DNA of 43,102 nucleotides from CAZVRZ01 sp964629965 (GCA_964629965.1 CAZVRZ010000027.1:1-43102); one strand, 5' to 3'. Counted from the first letter of the stretch, positions 1-8,558 are shown. A program made the numbers and translations. Notes: generated by a model from the sequence alone, not told the origin.

Positions 1-96
1 GGACCGCTATGGTTTCAATATCGTATGTCCGTTTTTGAATTAGTTTCTCTATTAGGTCTTAAGAAGATTTAAGGAGCTTGCACACCAGATTAAGAT
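1..96. other. Left-edge non-coding or gene-tail segment
   Basis: AT-rich stretch before the first complete gene. All three plus frames close quickly: frame 2 at the TAG at 41-43 and frame 1 at the TAA at 70-72. It could hold the last codons of a gene that begins outside the window, but none of the short tails resembles a protein family I know. The purine run AAGGAG at 71-76 looks like a Shine-Dalgarno but is 20 nt from the ATG at 97, which is too far. Confidence 0.3.
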
Positions 97-855
97 ATGA
101 TTGGTATACGTTTTTTGATCACCAATTGTTTCAAGATCATCTCCGAAAGGACCCGCGCTTCTGTCATGATAAGGCAATTTGCTCGCAATATCACCCCTCC
201 CTTAAACGCCATGCGCGCCATGACAGATCTGATCGACCTGGCTCTGGATGAAGATAGCATTAACGATGCCAGGTTTTACCTCAAGCAGCTCAATTTCCAA
301 ATCCACGTGCTCAATGAGCTGGCAAATGATCTTTCTGTACCACAGCAACTCAAAAAGGGAACGCTCCAGGTCAATTTGATACCCTATGATCTGAACGATG
401 GCCTGCAAAGAGCCGTGGATGATGTGGGAGATATAGCCAGTTTCCAGGGGGTCAATATTCTCTATGATCTTGCTCCCCAACTCAAGCCGGCTTTGGTAGA
501 TGTCGCCTGCCTGCGGCAGGCTTTGTGGAACCTACTCATTGTGATCATCCATACCAGCCGCCCCAACAGCACATTAACCATTCGCACTTGGCCGCAAGGA
601 AAATGGTATTATGCCAGCATCATGGGAGATTTCGCTGTTAGTGAACTGCCGGAACAGCCCAAACCATCTCAAAACGAGTTGATTCTACCTGCCAACGAGG
701 GCAATGATCACGCCGGCTACACCCATTTCAGGCTTCACGCGGCCCAGGCATTGATCCAGGCTATGAATGGTCAAGTTTTCGTGCGAACATCTACCGATGC
801 CCAAGCCGCCGTAACCCTGGTTTTCGGAATGTCTGAAAGCAATCCCCCTTCTTAA
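97..855 (+). CDS. Degenerate histidine-kinase-like protein (probable pseudokinase)
   Basis: 252 aa, no membrane segment or signal peptide. Residues about 25-80 resemble a HisKA dimerisation helix: the stretch ARNITPPLNAMRAM aligns with the H-box of sensor kinases, but the phosphoacceptor His is replaced by Arg30 and the next acidic residue by Asn31. Residues about 100-245 resemble a GHKL ATPase fold. The N-box region LRQALWNLL keeps its first Asn but lacks the second, Mg-binding Asn, and no DxGxG or GxGxG lid is visible. Known families with these losses act as scaffolds or anti-kinases, so catalysis is unlikely here. The start is uncertain: ATG 97 has no close Shine-Dalgarno, and Met24 (base 166) is a possible later start. 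It ends 2 nt before the stop of the convergent moeB-like gene. Confidence 0.6.
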   Translation: MIGIRFLITNCFKIISERTRASVMIRQFARNITPPLNAMRAMTDLIDLALDEDSINDARFYLKQLNFQIHVLNELANDLSVPQQLKKGTLQVNLIPYDLNDGLQRAVDDVGDIASFQGVNILYDLAPQLKPALVDVACLRQALWNLLIVIIHTSRPNSTLTIRTWPQGKWYYASIMGDFAVSELPEQPKPSQNELILPANEGNDHAGYTHFRLHAAQALIQAMNGQVFVRTSTDAQAAVTLVFGMSESNPPS

Positions 856-857
856 AC

Positions 858-1664
858 CTAATAGATCGGTTGGCGAGGATCAACATCGATCAAGTCAGTG
901 ATCGCTGGCTGCAAGCCGCAAACCTTGCAGGCCGGATTCTTGTGCAGCTTGACGAACTCAAAAGACTGCTCCAAAGCATTGTACAGCAGCAAGCGGCCAA
1001 TCAGCGTCTCACCAATGCCCAGCAGCAGCTTGAGCGCTTCCACAGCTTGCAGCGCACCGATCACACCGGGCAGCACCCCCAGCACACCGCCTTGCGCGCA
1101 GCCGGGTATCAGGTCCGGCAGTGGTGGTTCCGGAAACAAACAACGATAGCATGGGCCGCGCCGAGCATCGAACACGCTTATTTGCCCATCGAAACGATAA
1201 ACCGCGCCATATACATTGATCTTGCCGGTCAGCACGCACAGATCGTTGATCAGGTAACGCGTGGAGAAATTGTCGCTGCCATCGATGATCAGGTTGTACG
1301 GCCCGGCAATGCGCCCCGCACTTTGAGAGACAAAGGGTTCGCAGTACACATCTACCTGGATATTGGGATTGAGGTCGAGCAGCCGTTCCCTGGCCGTGTC
1401 AACCTTTGGCTTGCCCAGGCTGGCGACGCCATAGAGCACCTGGCGCTGCAAGTTGGAAGCTTCTACCACATCGTAATCGACCAATCCAATGCGCCCCACC
1501 CCGGCCGCAGCCAGGTATAAGGCCGCCGGCGATCCCAGCCCGCCGGCGCCCACGATCAGCACTGCCGCCGATTTCAACTTCTTCTGACCCTGCAGGCCAA
1601 TTTCGGGGAGCAGCAAATGACGTGAGGATCGTAAAATCTCTTCGTGCGAAAGATCAGGCAGCAT
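858..1664 (-). CDS. moeB: MoeB/ThiF/HesA-family sulfur-carrier adenylyltransferase
   Basis: 268 aa E1-like enzyme. The family adenylates the C-terminal Gly-Gly of a small ubiquitin-like sulfur carrier (MoaD or ThiS) with ATP, for molybdopterin or thiamine synthesis. Visible motifs: nucleotide-binding GAGGLGS at about residues 39-45, D64 and N71 with R74 of the adenylation site, the DGSDN loop at 128-132, two zinc-binding CxxC pairs (C172/C175 and C246/C249), and the conserved GCAQGGVLG whose Cys189 is the usual crossover cysteine. There is no C-terminal rhodanese domain, so sulfur must come from elsewhere. Neither moaD nor thiS is next door, so MoeB and ThiF cannot be told apart here. The ATG at 1664 lacks a Shine-Dalgarno and sits 7 nt after a -10-like element. 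Confidence 0.88.
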   Translation of the reverse strand: MLPDLSHEEILRSSRHLLLPEIGLQGQKKLKSAAVLIVGAGGLGSPAALYLAAAGVGRIGLVDYDVVEASNLQRQVLYGVASLGKPKVDTARERLLDLNPNIQVDVYCEPFVSQSAGRIAGPYNLIIDGSDNFSTRYLINDLCVLTGKINVYGAVYRFDGQISVFDARRGPCYRCLFPEPPLPDLIPGCAQGGVLGVLPGVIGALQAVEALKLLLGIGETLIGRLLLYNALEQSFEFVKLHKNPACKVCGLQPAITDLIDVDPRQPIY

Positions 1665-1680
1665 AGAGTTAAGTTTACCA
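1665..1680 (-). promoter_or_regulatory. Putative extended -10 promoter, leaderless moeB
   Basis: Read on the minus strand: TG (1680-1679), G, then TAAACT (1677-1672), a 7-nt spacer TAACTCT, then the ATG at 1664. No Shine-Dalgarno precedes the ATG. Transcription would start at about the initiation codon, which predicts a leaderless mRNA. Based on consensus matching only. Confidence 0.4.
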
Positions 1681-1712
1681 GTTCTTATTTTGCTTCAACA
1701 TAAGGAGAGAAA

Positions 1713-3050
1713 TTACTCACCCTCCTTTGATTCGCCTCCGCCGCCAATGCCCAGCGGCTTCCACTTGGCTTCATCCTTCAGGCGATGCTGGATGCCGCCA
1801 CGATCGTGTAGCTGGTCAAAACCTTCGGGCTTGATGAACATCTGCTCGCCATCCAGCAGACCCATCACACCATGCTGCCCGGGTTCGGGGCGCTTCAAGC
1901 GCGGCTTGGCAGCCATGTCGGGCGTATAATCCACCGGCTCTTCGTAGGTGGTGATGTACCCCTCATAATTGCGCAGCACGATCTTGTGATCCGACATGCT
2001 GATCAGGTAATTGGGCAGCACCGGAATCTTGCCGCCTCCTCCGGGCGCGTCTACGATGTACTGGTGGACGGCATAACCTGAGGTGTGGCCGCGCAGCCCT
2101 TCCATGATCTCAATGCCCTTGGCTACTGGTGTCCGAAAATGACCGGCGCCTTCCACCAGGTCACATTGGTAGAGGTAGTACGGACGAACGCGGATCCGCA
2201 CAAGCCCATGCACCAGCTCGCGCTGAATGTGCACATTGTCGTTGACACCCGCCAGCAGCACAGCCTGGTTGCCCAGCGGAATGCCGGCCCGCGTCAGCTT
2301 ATCGCAGGCTTCTTCCAGTTCCGCCGAAATTTCGTTGGGATGGTTGACGTGGATGTTCATCCACAGCGGGTGATATTTTTGCAGCATGTCGGTTAGCTCA
2401 TCGGTGACGCGCATAGGCAAGAAAACCGGGACGCGCGAACCAATGCGCACAATTTCAATGTGGGGAATTTCCCGCAGGCGGCTGAGGATATCTTCCAAGA
2501 TCTTGGGCGCCAGCACCAGGGGGTCACCCCCCGAGAGCAGCACATCCCGCACCTGGGGGGTGCGGCGCAGGTATTCCAACTGCATGTCGAATTCTGCGTG
2601 CGAGAAGGTTGCCGTGGGATCGCCCACCATGCGCGAACGCGTGCAATAACGGCAGTACGAGGCGCATTGCGTGGTCACCAACATCAACACGCGATCCGGG
2701 TAACGGTGCACCAAACCCGGCACCGGCGAGTGACGATCCTCGGCGAGCGAGTCTTCCATCATCGCGGTGAAGGGTTTCTGTTCGGCAGCCTTTGGCACCA
2801 CCTGCTTACGGATTGGGTCATCCGGGTCATCCGGATCGATCAGCGATATAAAATATGGGGTGATATCCACCCGAAACAGACCGGGCGTCGAAAGCGCCTG
2901 GCGCTCACTCTCGGTCAGCGGCAGCACTTTTTCAAACTCTTCCACTGTATTAAGACGGTTGCTAAGCTGCCAGCGCCAGTTATTCCATTTTTCATCCGGT
3001 ATATCCGCAAAGAAAGGGGCTCGCTTGGATGGGAAATGTGGTTTCAACAT
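1713..3050 (-). CDS. kamA: Lysine 2,3-aminomutase (radical SAM)
   Basis: 445 aa. Radical-SAM, PLP-dependent enzyme that interconverts L-alpha-lysine and L-beta-lysine. The [4Fe-4S]/SAM motif CASYCRYC has C129, C133 and C136. The PLP lysine is K341 in PGGGGKIP. Two acidic residues that bind the substrate ammonium in clostridial lysine aminomutase are present: D297 in YQCDL and D334 in VDAPGG. This favours lysine over glutamate as substrate. The C-terminal Cys cluster that binds zinc in the clostridial enzyme is absent: I see no Cys in the last 100 residues. No ablB (beta-lysine acetyltransferase) is adjacent, so osmolyte synthesis versus lysine degradation stays open. The start at 3050 is supported by a good AAAGGAG about 8 nt upstream. 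Confidence 0.92.
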   Translation of the reverse strand: MLKPHFPSKRAPFFADIPDEKWNNWRWQLSNRLNTVEEFEKVLPLTESERQALSTPGLFRVDITPYFISLIDPDDPDDPIRKQVVPKAAEQKPFTAMMEDSLAEDRHSPVPGLVHRYPDRVLMLVTTQCASYCRYCTRSRMVGDPTATFSHAEFDMQLEYLRRTPQVRDVLLSGGDPLVLAPKILEDILSRLREIPHIEIVRIGSRVPVFLPMRVTDELTDMLQKYHPLWMNIHVNHPNEISAELEEACDKLTRAGIPLGNQAVLLAGVNDNVHIQRELVHGLVRIRVRPYYLYQCDLVEGAGHFRTPVAKGIEIMEGLRGHTSGYAVHQYIVDAPGGGGKIPVLPNYLISMSDHKIVLRNYEGYITTYEEPVDYTPDMAAKPRLKRPEPGQHGVMGLLDGEQMFIKPEGFDQLHDRGGIQHRLKDEAKWKPLGIGGGGESKEGE

Positions 3051-3079
3051 GCATTTACTCCTTTCGGGATGTATATCGA

Positions 3080-3085
3080 ATTATA
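3080..3085 (-). promoter_or_regulatory. Putative -10 (TATAAT) of kamA
   Basis: Consensus TATAAT on the minus strand at 3085-3080, about 30 nt before the kamA ATG, in the 54-nt gap after the upstream lipoprotein gene. No good -35 is visible. It suggests kamA has its own promoter as well as any read-through. Confidence 0.4.
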
Positions 3086-3104
3086 CCGTTATCTCATCGA
3101 ACAC

Positions 3105-4232
3105 TTATGGGCCGAGCAAGATTTCAATACTGGTCGCATAGACCGGCCCGCTCATCCGGCTGCTGCTCAACTCCTTGACGGTCAAGCGCACCCAGGTCGG
3201 CGAGGTCACCAGGTAAGGCACATCGATCGTGAAAGGAGTGTATTCCACATCGGGCGCGGCTGCCACAAACAACTGGCGATAACCGGTCAATTTCTTATCC
3301 GCGGCGGTCAGTTCTACCAAAAAAACTTTATCGGCCGGAGCCTGTACCAGGCCGGAAACGATCAGCTCCCCACCCTGGATCAGCTTATTGGGAAAAGGCT
3401 CCTGGATGATCACCGTATCCAAGAAGTTCCCAGCAGGGTTGAGATCATCATTACCCATGGAAAGCAGCACGATCTCTTGGGCAGCCAGCGCCAACACCCG
3501 CCCATATACATCATAAGTGATGATCTGCACCCGGGCCATCTCGGCAACCGCGGAAATTTCGAAATCTAACTCTTCCACCAGCGAGATACGCTCGGCATCT
3601 GGGCCGTAGATCAGCACCTTACGCGCCAATAAGCGTCCATCTTCACCCAGCAGCTCGATATGCACGCGGCCATCCAGGCCAGGCTGCACCCAGCCCGAGA
3701 TACGGATGGGCGTGGTCAGGCGAGACATCGGCCCGGGTTGGCGAATGAAAATGTCCGCGTTGGGATAGATAGGGGTAGGCGTGATGGTGGGAGTGCGCGT
3801 AACACCCCCGGCTGTGGGGCTGAGAGTGGGCGCAGCAGCCAGCGTACGGGTAGGCGCCTGGATTGAGATGGGCGCGCTGGGCGTCTCCGGCTCGGGCGTT
3901 CGTAGGGCCAGCGTAGCAATGCCTGCCAGCTCGGTAGATGGCATCAGAGAACCATCCAGCAAGCCGGCAGGCAAAGGTGTATCCGTACTTGCAAAAACGA
4001 TGTTTGGCGTTGCCGACAACTTTGCCTGCACCGTCAGAACGATCATGGTAGGCAAATACTCTGTTGGCATTGCCGTGGGTATAGTGGTTCCTTGGTTCGC
4101 GCTGCAACTGCCGGCGCCCAGGCATAATAGCGCCATCCCAAACAGGAGAACGCCATACCGTCGCCATCTCAGAGTAATAACCCGTCGAAGATTCAAGATA
4201 CTCCGCAGAAGTGAAAGCAACTGCCTTATCAC
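3105..4232 (-). CDS. Secreted lipoprotein with Thr/Pro-rich linker and Gmad2-like domain
   Basis: 375 aa, function unknown. The N-terminus has arginines, then a hydrophobic stretch (about residues 29-41) ending at a Cys in GAGSC, a weak lipobox match. It is followed by about 110 residues rich in Thr, Pro and Ala, typical of extracytoplasmic linkers. The C-terminal half contains two Ig-like beta modules, the second resembling the Gmad2 domain (GELIVSGLVQAP, then a strand ending WVRLTV). Gmad2 domains occur in spore-germination and other surface lipoproteins and are thought to bind other proteins. It is the last gene of an operon: its GTG start (4232-4230) overlaps the TGA stop of the M32 peptidase gene as GTGA, so translation is probably coupled. 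Confidence 0.7.
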   Translation of the reverse strand: MIRQLLSLLRSILNLRRVITLRWRRYGVLLFGMALLCLGAGSCSANQGTTIPTAMPTEYLPTMIVLTVQAKLSATPNIVFASTDTPLPAGLLDGSLMPSTELAGIATLALRTPEPETPSAPISIQAPTRTLAAAPTLSPTAGGVTRTPTITPTPIYPNADIFIRQPGPMSRLTTPIRISGWVQPGLDGRVHIELLGEDGRLLARKVLIYGPDAERISLVEELDFEISAVAEMARVQIITYDVYGRVLALAAQEIVLLSMGNDDLNPAGNFLDTVIIQEPFPNKLIQGGELIVSGLVQAPADKVFLVELTAADKKLTGYRQLFVAAAPDVEYTPFTIDVPYLVTSPTWVRLTVKELSSSRMSGPVYATSIEILLGP

Positions 4233-5755
4233 AAACCGTAAATAAGCGAATATTTCTCGCTCAGGTAGCGCATGTATGGCGCCGGGTCGATCTTTGAACC
4301 GGTCACTCGTTGTACCAGGTGCTGAGGTTCATACTTGGCGCCATGCCGATGGATGTTTTGCCGCAGCCAATCTAACAAATTCCGGAACTCACCGCGCCGG
4401 AACTGCTCATCGAGGTCTGGGATATCGGCCTGGATGCGTTCCCAAAGCTGCACCGAGACCAGGTTGCCCAGCGCATAGGTTGGGAAATAGCCGATCAACC
4501 CGCTGGACCAGTGGATGTCTTGCAGCACGCCCAGGGCGTGGTTGGGCGGGGTGAGCCCAAGCGTTTCCTGCATGCGCGTGTTCCAGGCCTCCGGCAGATT
4601 TTTCACCGCCAGGCTGCCATCCATGAGCGCAATTTCCAATTCCAGGCGCAGCATGATGTGCAGGTTATAAGTGGCTTCGTCGGATTCCACCCGCACTAGC
4701 GATGGTTCTACTTTATTGATACCCTTGTAGAACATTTCCAATGATACGTTCTCTAGCTGCGCCGGGAATATTTCTTGCAGGCGTGGATAGTAGCACTCCC
4801 AGAAAGGCTGCGACAAGCCCACCAGGTTCTCCCACAGGCGCGACTGCGACTCGTGAAGAGCCATCGAGGCGCCTCCAGCCAGGGGAGTGCGGCCTAGGGC
4901 ATGATCGACGCCCAACTCATACAAGGCATGGCCGGTTTCATGCATGGTGCTCATCAGGCCAGAACTTAACAGGTTTTTATGAATACGCGTGGTAATGCGC
5001 ACATCATCGATACCGAAATTGGTTGTGAAGGGATGCACGGTTTTGTCCTGCCGGCCGCGTTCCCAATCATAGCCCAGAGCCGTAGCGATTTCAACGCCAA
5101 AATCCCACTGTTTCTGCTCATCGTAATCCTGGTGCATGAACGAATCGTCCACCTGCGGGCGAGCGCCGATGGCTCTGATCAGTTCCACTTGCTGAGGGCG
5201 CAGAGCATCGAAAACAGCAATTACATCGCGTGTTTTTAGACCTGGCTCAAAGTCATCCAATAACGGATCATAAACATGATCGTAGGGAGCAAACAAAGCT
5301 GCATACCGCCGGCGCAGTTCAACCACCTTTTCCAGGTGTGGGCGAAACTTAGAAAAATCATTCTCAGCCCGCGCGGCCATCCAGGCTTCTTGCGCCAGGG
5401 TGGTCTCCTGGGCAAATTCCATCACCAGATCAGTGGGCACGCGCAACTCTTTGTGATACAGCCGATGAGTAACCTGCACCAGGCAAGCATCATCAGCGTC
5501 AGGATCCATCTGATCGGCTTCGGGTTTCAGCGCTGCGAGTAAATCCCCAATTTCCTGGGAGATAAACTTGGTATGCGCCAGGCTGCTCAGGGTAGCCACC
5601 TGATAACCACGCCCCTCGGCCGCGCCACGCGGCATATAGGTGTGTTGATCCCAATCCATCAAGGCTAAGGCAGCATTGATATCTGCCACCTCCCCCAACA
5701 ATTTCTTTAATAACACCAGTTTATCTAGATTCACAGGTTCCCTTTCTCTAAGCAA
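4229..5755 (-). CDS. M32 metallocarboxypeptidase (carboxypeptidase Taq type)
   Basis: 508 aa, the usual M32 length. It removes C-terminal amino acids from peptides using one metal ion, probably in the cytoplasm since no signal peptide is present. The HExxH zinc motif is MHETGH (H272, E273, H276); the third ligand is probably E302 in HESQSR. Other M32 signatures are HPFT near 241, DVRITTR near 251 and, near the C-terminus, GYFPTYALGN. The gene overlaps serA upstream by 8 nt and the lipoprotein gene downstream by 4 nt, so the three genes are very likely co-transcribed. The link to a hydroxyacid dehydrogenase may simply reflect amino-acid recycling. Confidence 0.93.
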   Translation of the reverse strand: MLREREPVNLDKLVLLKKLLGEVADINAALALMDWDQHTYMPRGAAEGRGYQVATLSSLAHTKFISQEIGDLLAALKPEADQMDPDADDACLVQVTHRLYHKELRVPTDLVMEFAQETTLAQEAWMAARAENDFSKFRPHLEKVVELRRRYAALFAPYDHVYDPLLDDFEPGLKTRDVIAVFDALRPQQVELIRAIGARPQVDDSFMHQDYDEQKQWDFGVEIATALGYDWERGRQDKTVHPFTTNFGIDDVRITTRIHKNLLSSGLMSTMHETGHALYELGVDHALGRTPLAGGASMALHESQSRLWENLVGLSQPFWECYYPRLQEIFPAQLENVSLEMFYKGINKVEPSLVRVESDEATYNLHIMLRLELEIALMDGSLAVKNLPEAWNTRMQETLGLTPPNHALGVLQDIHWSSGLIGYFPTYALGNLVSVQLWERIQADIPDLDEQFRRGEFRNLLDWLRQNIHRHGAKYEPQHLVQRVTGSKIDPAPYMRYLSEKYSLIYGL

Positions 5756-6689
5756 CTTTCCAACGCAAAGGCTCGCCGCGCAGCGCGGTCAGCACCTCAG
5801 AAGCGATATCTTCAGAAGCATGTTCCTGCGCCTCATCGGTCTGCGCGCCGATGTGCGGCGTGGCGACCACGTTGGGATGTTCGGCAATGCTGCCCGCATC
5901 GGGTGGTTCCTTTACAAAGACATCCAGAGCGGCAGCAGCCACCTTGCCCGAATTGAGCGCTTCCAGCAAAGCCGCTTCATCGATCACGCCGCCGCGCGCC
6001 GCACAGATCAAGCGAACGCCGGGCTTCATCTTGGCGATGGCATCTGCATTAATGACACAGCGCGTCTCATCCGTCAACGGGATGTGCAGCGTGATGAAAT
6101 CAGAGCGAGCGAACAGATCATCCAGGGAAACAGGTTCGGCCCCGAGCAAGCGGATATCGGCCACAGAAAATTTCGGATCGTATCCCAGCACCTTCATACC
6201 CAGGGCCTGGGCGCGCACTGCCACGGCGCTGCCGATATTCCCCATGCCAATGACCCCCAGGCTTTTGCCGCACAACTCCACACCTTTGAGCTTCTTTTTG
6301 ATCCATTCGCCGCGTTTCATGCTGCCATCAGCCAGAGAGATCGAGCGCGCCACCGCCAGCATCAATCCCAAAGTTAACTCGGCTACCGAGACAGAAGTGG
6401 ACTTGGGAGCATTGACCACTGCCACACCATGCGCTTTGGCTGCTTTCAAATCGATGTTATCCACACCGACACCGGCGCGTCCAACGACTTTCAATTTCTT
6501 GGCGGCAGCAAACACATCGGCAGTGATCTTCGTACGGCCGCGCACAATCACAGCATCGTACTCGGCAACCACTTTCAACAACTCTTCCGCGGTAATAGTT
6601 GGTTGGTCGTCAACCTGGGCAACTGCGCGTAAAATTGCCTGCCCGCTTTCATCTAATCCGTCCGTTAATAAAACCTTCCAGTCCGACAT
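5748..6689 (-). CDS. serA: D-3-phosphoglycerate dehydrogenase-like 2-hydroxyacid dehydrogenase
   Basis: 313 aa NAD-dependent D-2-hydroxyacid dehydrogenase. It probably oxidises 3-phosphoglycerate to 3-phosphohydroxypyruvate, the first step of serine synthesis. Motifs: GRAGVGVDNID at about 73-83, the Rossmann loop VIGMGNIG near 144-151, catalytic Arg in CAARGGVIDE, and the His of ATPHIGAQT. It is the short form, lacking the ACT/ASB regulatory domains of longer SerA proteins, so feedback inhibition by serine is not expected. Other short hydroxyacid dehydrogenases look alike, so the substrate is inferred. The ATG at 6689 has AGGAGA (6702-6697) about 7 nt upstream. First gene of the serA-M32-lipoprotein operon. 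Confidence 0.85.
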   Translation of the reverse strand: MSDWKVLLTDGLDESGQAILRAVAQVDDQPTITAEELLKVVAEYDAVIVRGRTKITADVFAAAKKLKVVGRAGVGVDNIDLKAAKAHGVAVVNAPKSTSVSVAELTLGLMLAVARSISLADGSMKRGEWIKKKLKGVELCGKSLGVIGMGNIGSAVAVRAQALGMKVLGYDPKFSVADIRLLGAEPVSLDDLFARSDFITLHIPLTDETRCVINADAIAKMKPGVRLICAARGGVIDEAALLEALNSGKVAAAALDVFVKEPPDAGSIAEHPNVVATPHIGAQTDEAQEHASEDIASEVLTALRGEPLRWKVA

Positions 6690-6846
6690 AATGATTTCTC
6701 CTAAGAATAAGTATATTGAGCATGCTTTCGGCGTTATGCTCCTCCCAATTTTACCCGAAAAACCATTTCGATCAAAAACTTGTCTGGATGAATTTTCAAC
6801 ACGTATCAGCGATATAATTAAGAATCATTTCTCCAGGAGGATAACT
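6690..6846. promoter_or_regulatory. Divergent promoter region between serA and malY-like gene
   Basis: 157 nt between divergent genes. On the minus strand TATACT at 6715-6710 is a candidate -10 for serA, followed by AGGAGA. On the plus strand TATAAT at 6813-6818 is a candidate -10 for the aminotransferase gene, followed by AGGAGG at 6835-6840 and a TTG start 6 nt later. No convincing -35 for either, and no operator-like repeat. Confidence 0.45.
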
Positions 6847-8028
6847 TTGCAGTACGATTTCAATCAACTCCCGAGTCGCCGAGAAACAGAAAGCATCAAA
6901 TGGAATGCTTACCCGTCAGATGTGCTGCCCATGTGGGTGGCTGACATGGATTTTGTTTCGCCCGAGCCGGTCATCCAGGCGCTGCATGAGCGTGTGGCGC
7001 ATGGCGTGTTTGGCTATCCCGGCAGTATTTCACCCTCATCCCACCAGGCGCAAGACATACGCGCCATCCTGGCAGACAGGCTGATGCGCCTGTATCACTG
7101 GAAAGTGGAAGTTGATGACATCTGTCTTATTCCCGGCGTGGTTACCGGCCTGAACATGGCCACTCACGCGCTGGTTCCAGCCGGTGGAGGCGTATTGGTA
7201 CAGACGCCCGTTTACCCGCCCTTTTTGTCGGTAGCCAAAAATGCCGGTTTGCTCCACCAGGAAATGGAATTGACCCGCCAAACAGACGGCAGCTATGTGA
7301 TCGATTTCGATGCCTTCGAGGCCGCCATCGATTCGCAAACGCGCTTGTTTATTTTGTGCAATCCACATAATCCGGTCGGCCGCGTTTTTCGCCCAGATGA
7401 ACTGCAGCATATGGCAGAGATCTGTTTGCGCCGGGGAATATACATTTGCTCAGACGAGATTCACTGCGACCTGGTCTATTCGGGTTACCAGCACACACCC
7501 ATCGCAAAGCTTTCTCCTGAGATTGCAGAAAACACCATCACCCTCATGGCGCCATCGAAAACTTATAACCTGGCAGGGCTGGAGTTTTCTTTTGCAGTAG
7601 TGCAAAACCGTGAGTTGCGCCAGAAACTGCTCCAGGCCGGGCCTGGATTGGTGGGATGGGTTAACCTGATGGGCCTGACTGCTGCCCGGGCAGCCTATCT
7701 ATCCGGCCAGGAGTGGCTCGATCAGTTGCTTCCCTACCTGGAAGACAATCGCAATGAACTGGACGAATATGTCCGCCGAGAACTACCCGGCATCCAATTG
7801 CACAAACCGGAAGGAACCTACCTGGCCTGGCTAGACTGCCGCGGCCTTGACTTGCCTGAAAAGCCGTACGATTTCTTTCTTAAGCAAGCGCACGTGGCCT
7901 TCAACGATGGCGCCACATTTGGCAGAGGCGGCGCAGGTTTTATCCGTCTGAACTTTGGCTGCCCGCGCAGTATGCTGCTCGAAGCACTGGAACGTGTCAA
8001 AGCAGCTTTAGAACACCATTCCTCTTAA
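6847..8028 (+). CDS. MalY/PatB-type PLP aminotransferase (cystathionine beta-lyase-like C-S lyase)
   Basis: 393 aa fold-type I PLP enzyme. MalY/PatB proteins cleave cystathionine or cysteine conjugates to homocysteine or thiols, pyruvate and ammonia. Signatures: DVLPMWVADMDF near the N-terminus, CNPHNPVGR, SDEIHCDLVY, and the PLP-binding lysine in APSKTYNLAGLE. The frame is open far upstream (to 5851), but the start is set at TTG 6847: a perfect AGGAGG at 6835-6840 lies 6 nt away, family similarity begins just after, and upstream codons are antisense to serA. The 16-nt gap to the next lipoprotein gene suggests co-transcription. Confidence 0.9.
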   Translation: MQYDFNQLPSRRETESIKWNAYPSDVLPMWVADMDFVSPEPVIQALHERVAHGVFGYPGSISPSSHQAQDIRAILADRLMRLYHWKVEVDDICLIPGVVTGLNMATHALVPAGGGVLVQTPVYPPFLSVAKNAGLLHQEMELTRQTDGSYVIDFDAFEAAIDSQTRLFILCNPHNPVGRVFRPDELQHMAEICLRRGIYICSDEIHCDLVYSGYQHTPIAKLSPEIAENTITLMAPSKTYNLAGLEFSFAVVQNRELRQKLLQAGPGLVGWVNLMGLTAARAAYLSGQEWLDQLLPYLEDNRNELDEYVRRELPGIQLHKPEGTYLAWLDCRGLDLPEKPYDFFLKQAHVAFNDGATFGRGGAGFIRLNFGCPRSMLLEALERVKAALEHHSS

Positions 8029-8044
8029 CTCGAGCAGGGAGACC

Positions 8045-8500
8045 ATGGAAAGATTACGTGTTTTTCACAACCGTTTCTCTTGCGGTAAATATTCTATGAA
8101 GACCCGTATCCGTCTGCTGGCAATCCTTTTCATGATATGGCTGCCGGCCTTAGCAGGCTGCTCTAACGAGGCTGAAGACTTCATCCAGGGTAAGTGGGCG
8201 CGTGGTGATGTACACTATTGGGATGAATGGAACTTTGACCGGGGATATTATTCTCATTCCTACGACGATACCCATTCGCAGGTTTTCGAAAGCGGGCGCT
8301 ACCGGATCATCGACCACGGCGATGATTTCATCTCTCTGGAGCTGTACGATCCACAAGCAGGCCAACGATCAATTGAAGATAGCAATGAAATAAATATAAC
8401 CTTTGATAAAGAAACAGATACAGCAAAGATTCGCCGCGGCGAATACACCCGGGTGATTGCCTCCTCGCTCGAAAACCTGAGTACACAGCAGGCGCCCTGA
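8045..8500 (+). CDS. Small lipoprotein of unknown function
   Basis: 151 aa from ATG 8045, or 134 aa from ATG 8096. The segment from Met18 is a clear lipoprotein signal peptide: positive start MKTRIR, hydrophobic core, and lipobox LAGC. The mature part of about 100 residues is rich in Asp, Glu, Tyr and Ser and appears to form a small beta fold (GKWARGDVHYWDEW, then YRIIDHGDDFISLEL), resembling small secreted lipocalin-like proteins, but I do not recognise the family. The first ATG has AGGGAG about 4 nt upstream. The second has no Shine-Dalgarno but gives a more typical signal peptide, so the start is unresolved. Probably co-transcribed with the C-S lyase gene upstream. Confidence 0.7.
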   Translation: MERLRVFHNRFSCGKYSMKTRIRLLAILFMIWLPALAGCSNEAEDFIQGKWARGDVHYWDEWNFDRGYYSHSYDDTHSQVFESGRYRIIDHGDDFISLELYDPQAGQRSIEDSNEINITFDKETDTAKIRRGEYTRVIASSLENLSTQQAP

Positions 8501-8558
8501 ACCTCCCAAAAAGCGCCTCCATACATTCACCTTCCTCAGTATAAGTCCGCAAGCGCGG

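Noticed and set aside
2460..3569. Long plus-strand open frames opposite kamA and the lipoprotein, and similar ones at 870-1520
   Set aside because: They are antisense to well-supported genes, lack Shine-Dalgarno sites and have no recognisable motifs.
5851..6846. Upstream 332 codons of the open frame before the MalY-like protein
   Set aside because: They lie antisense to serA and have no family similarity; the AGGAGG and TTG at 6847 mark the start.
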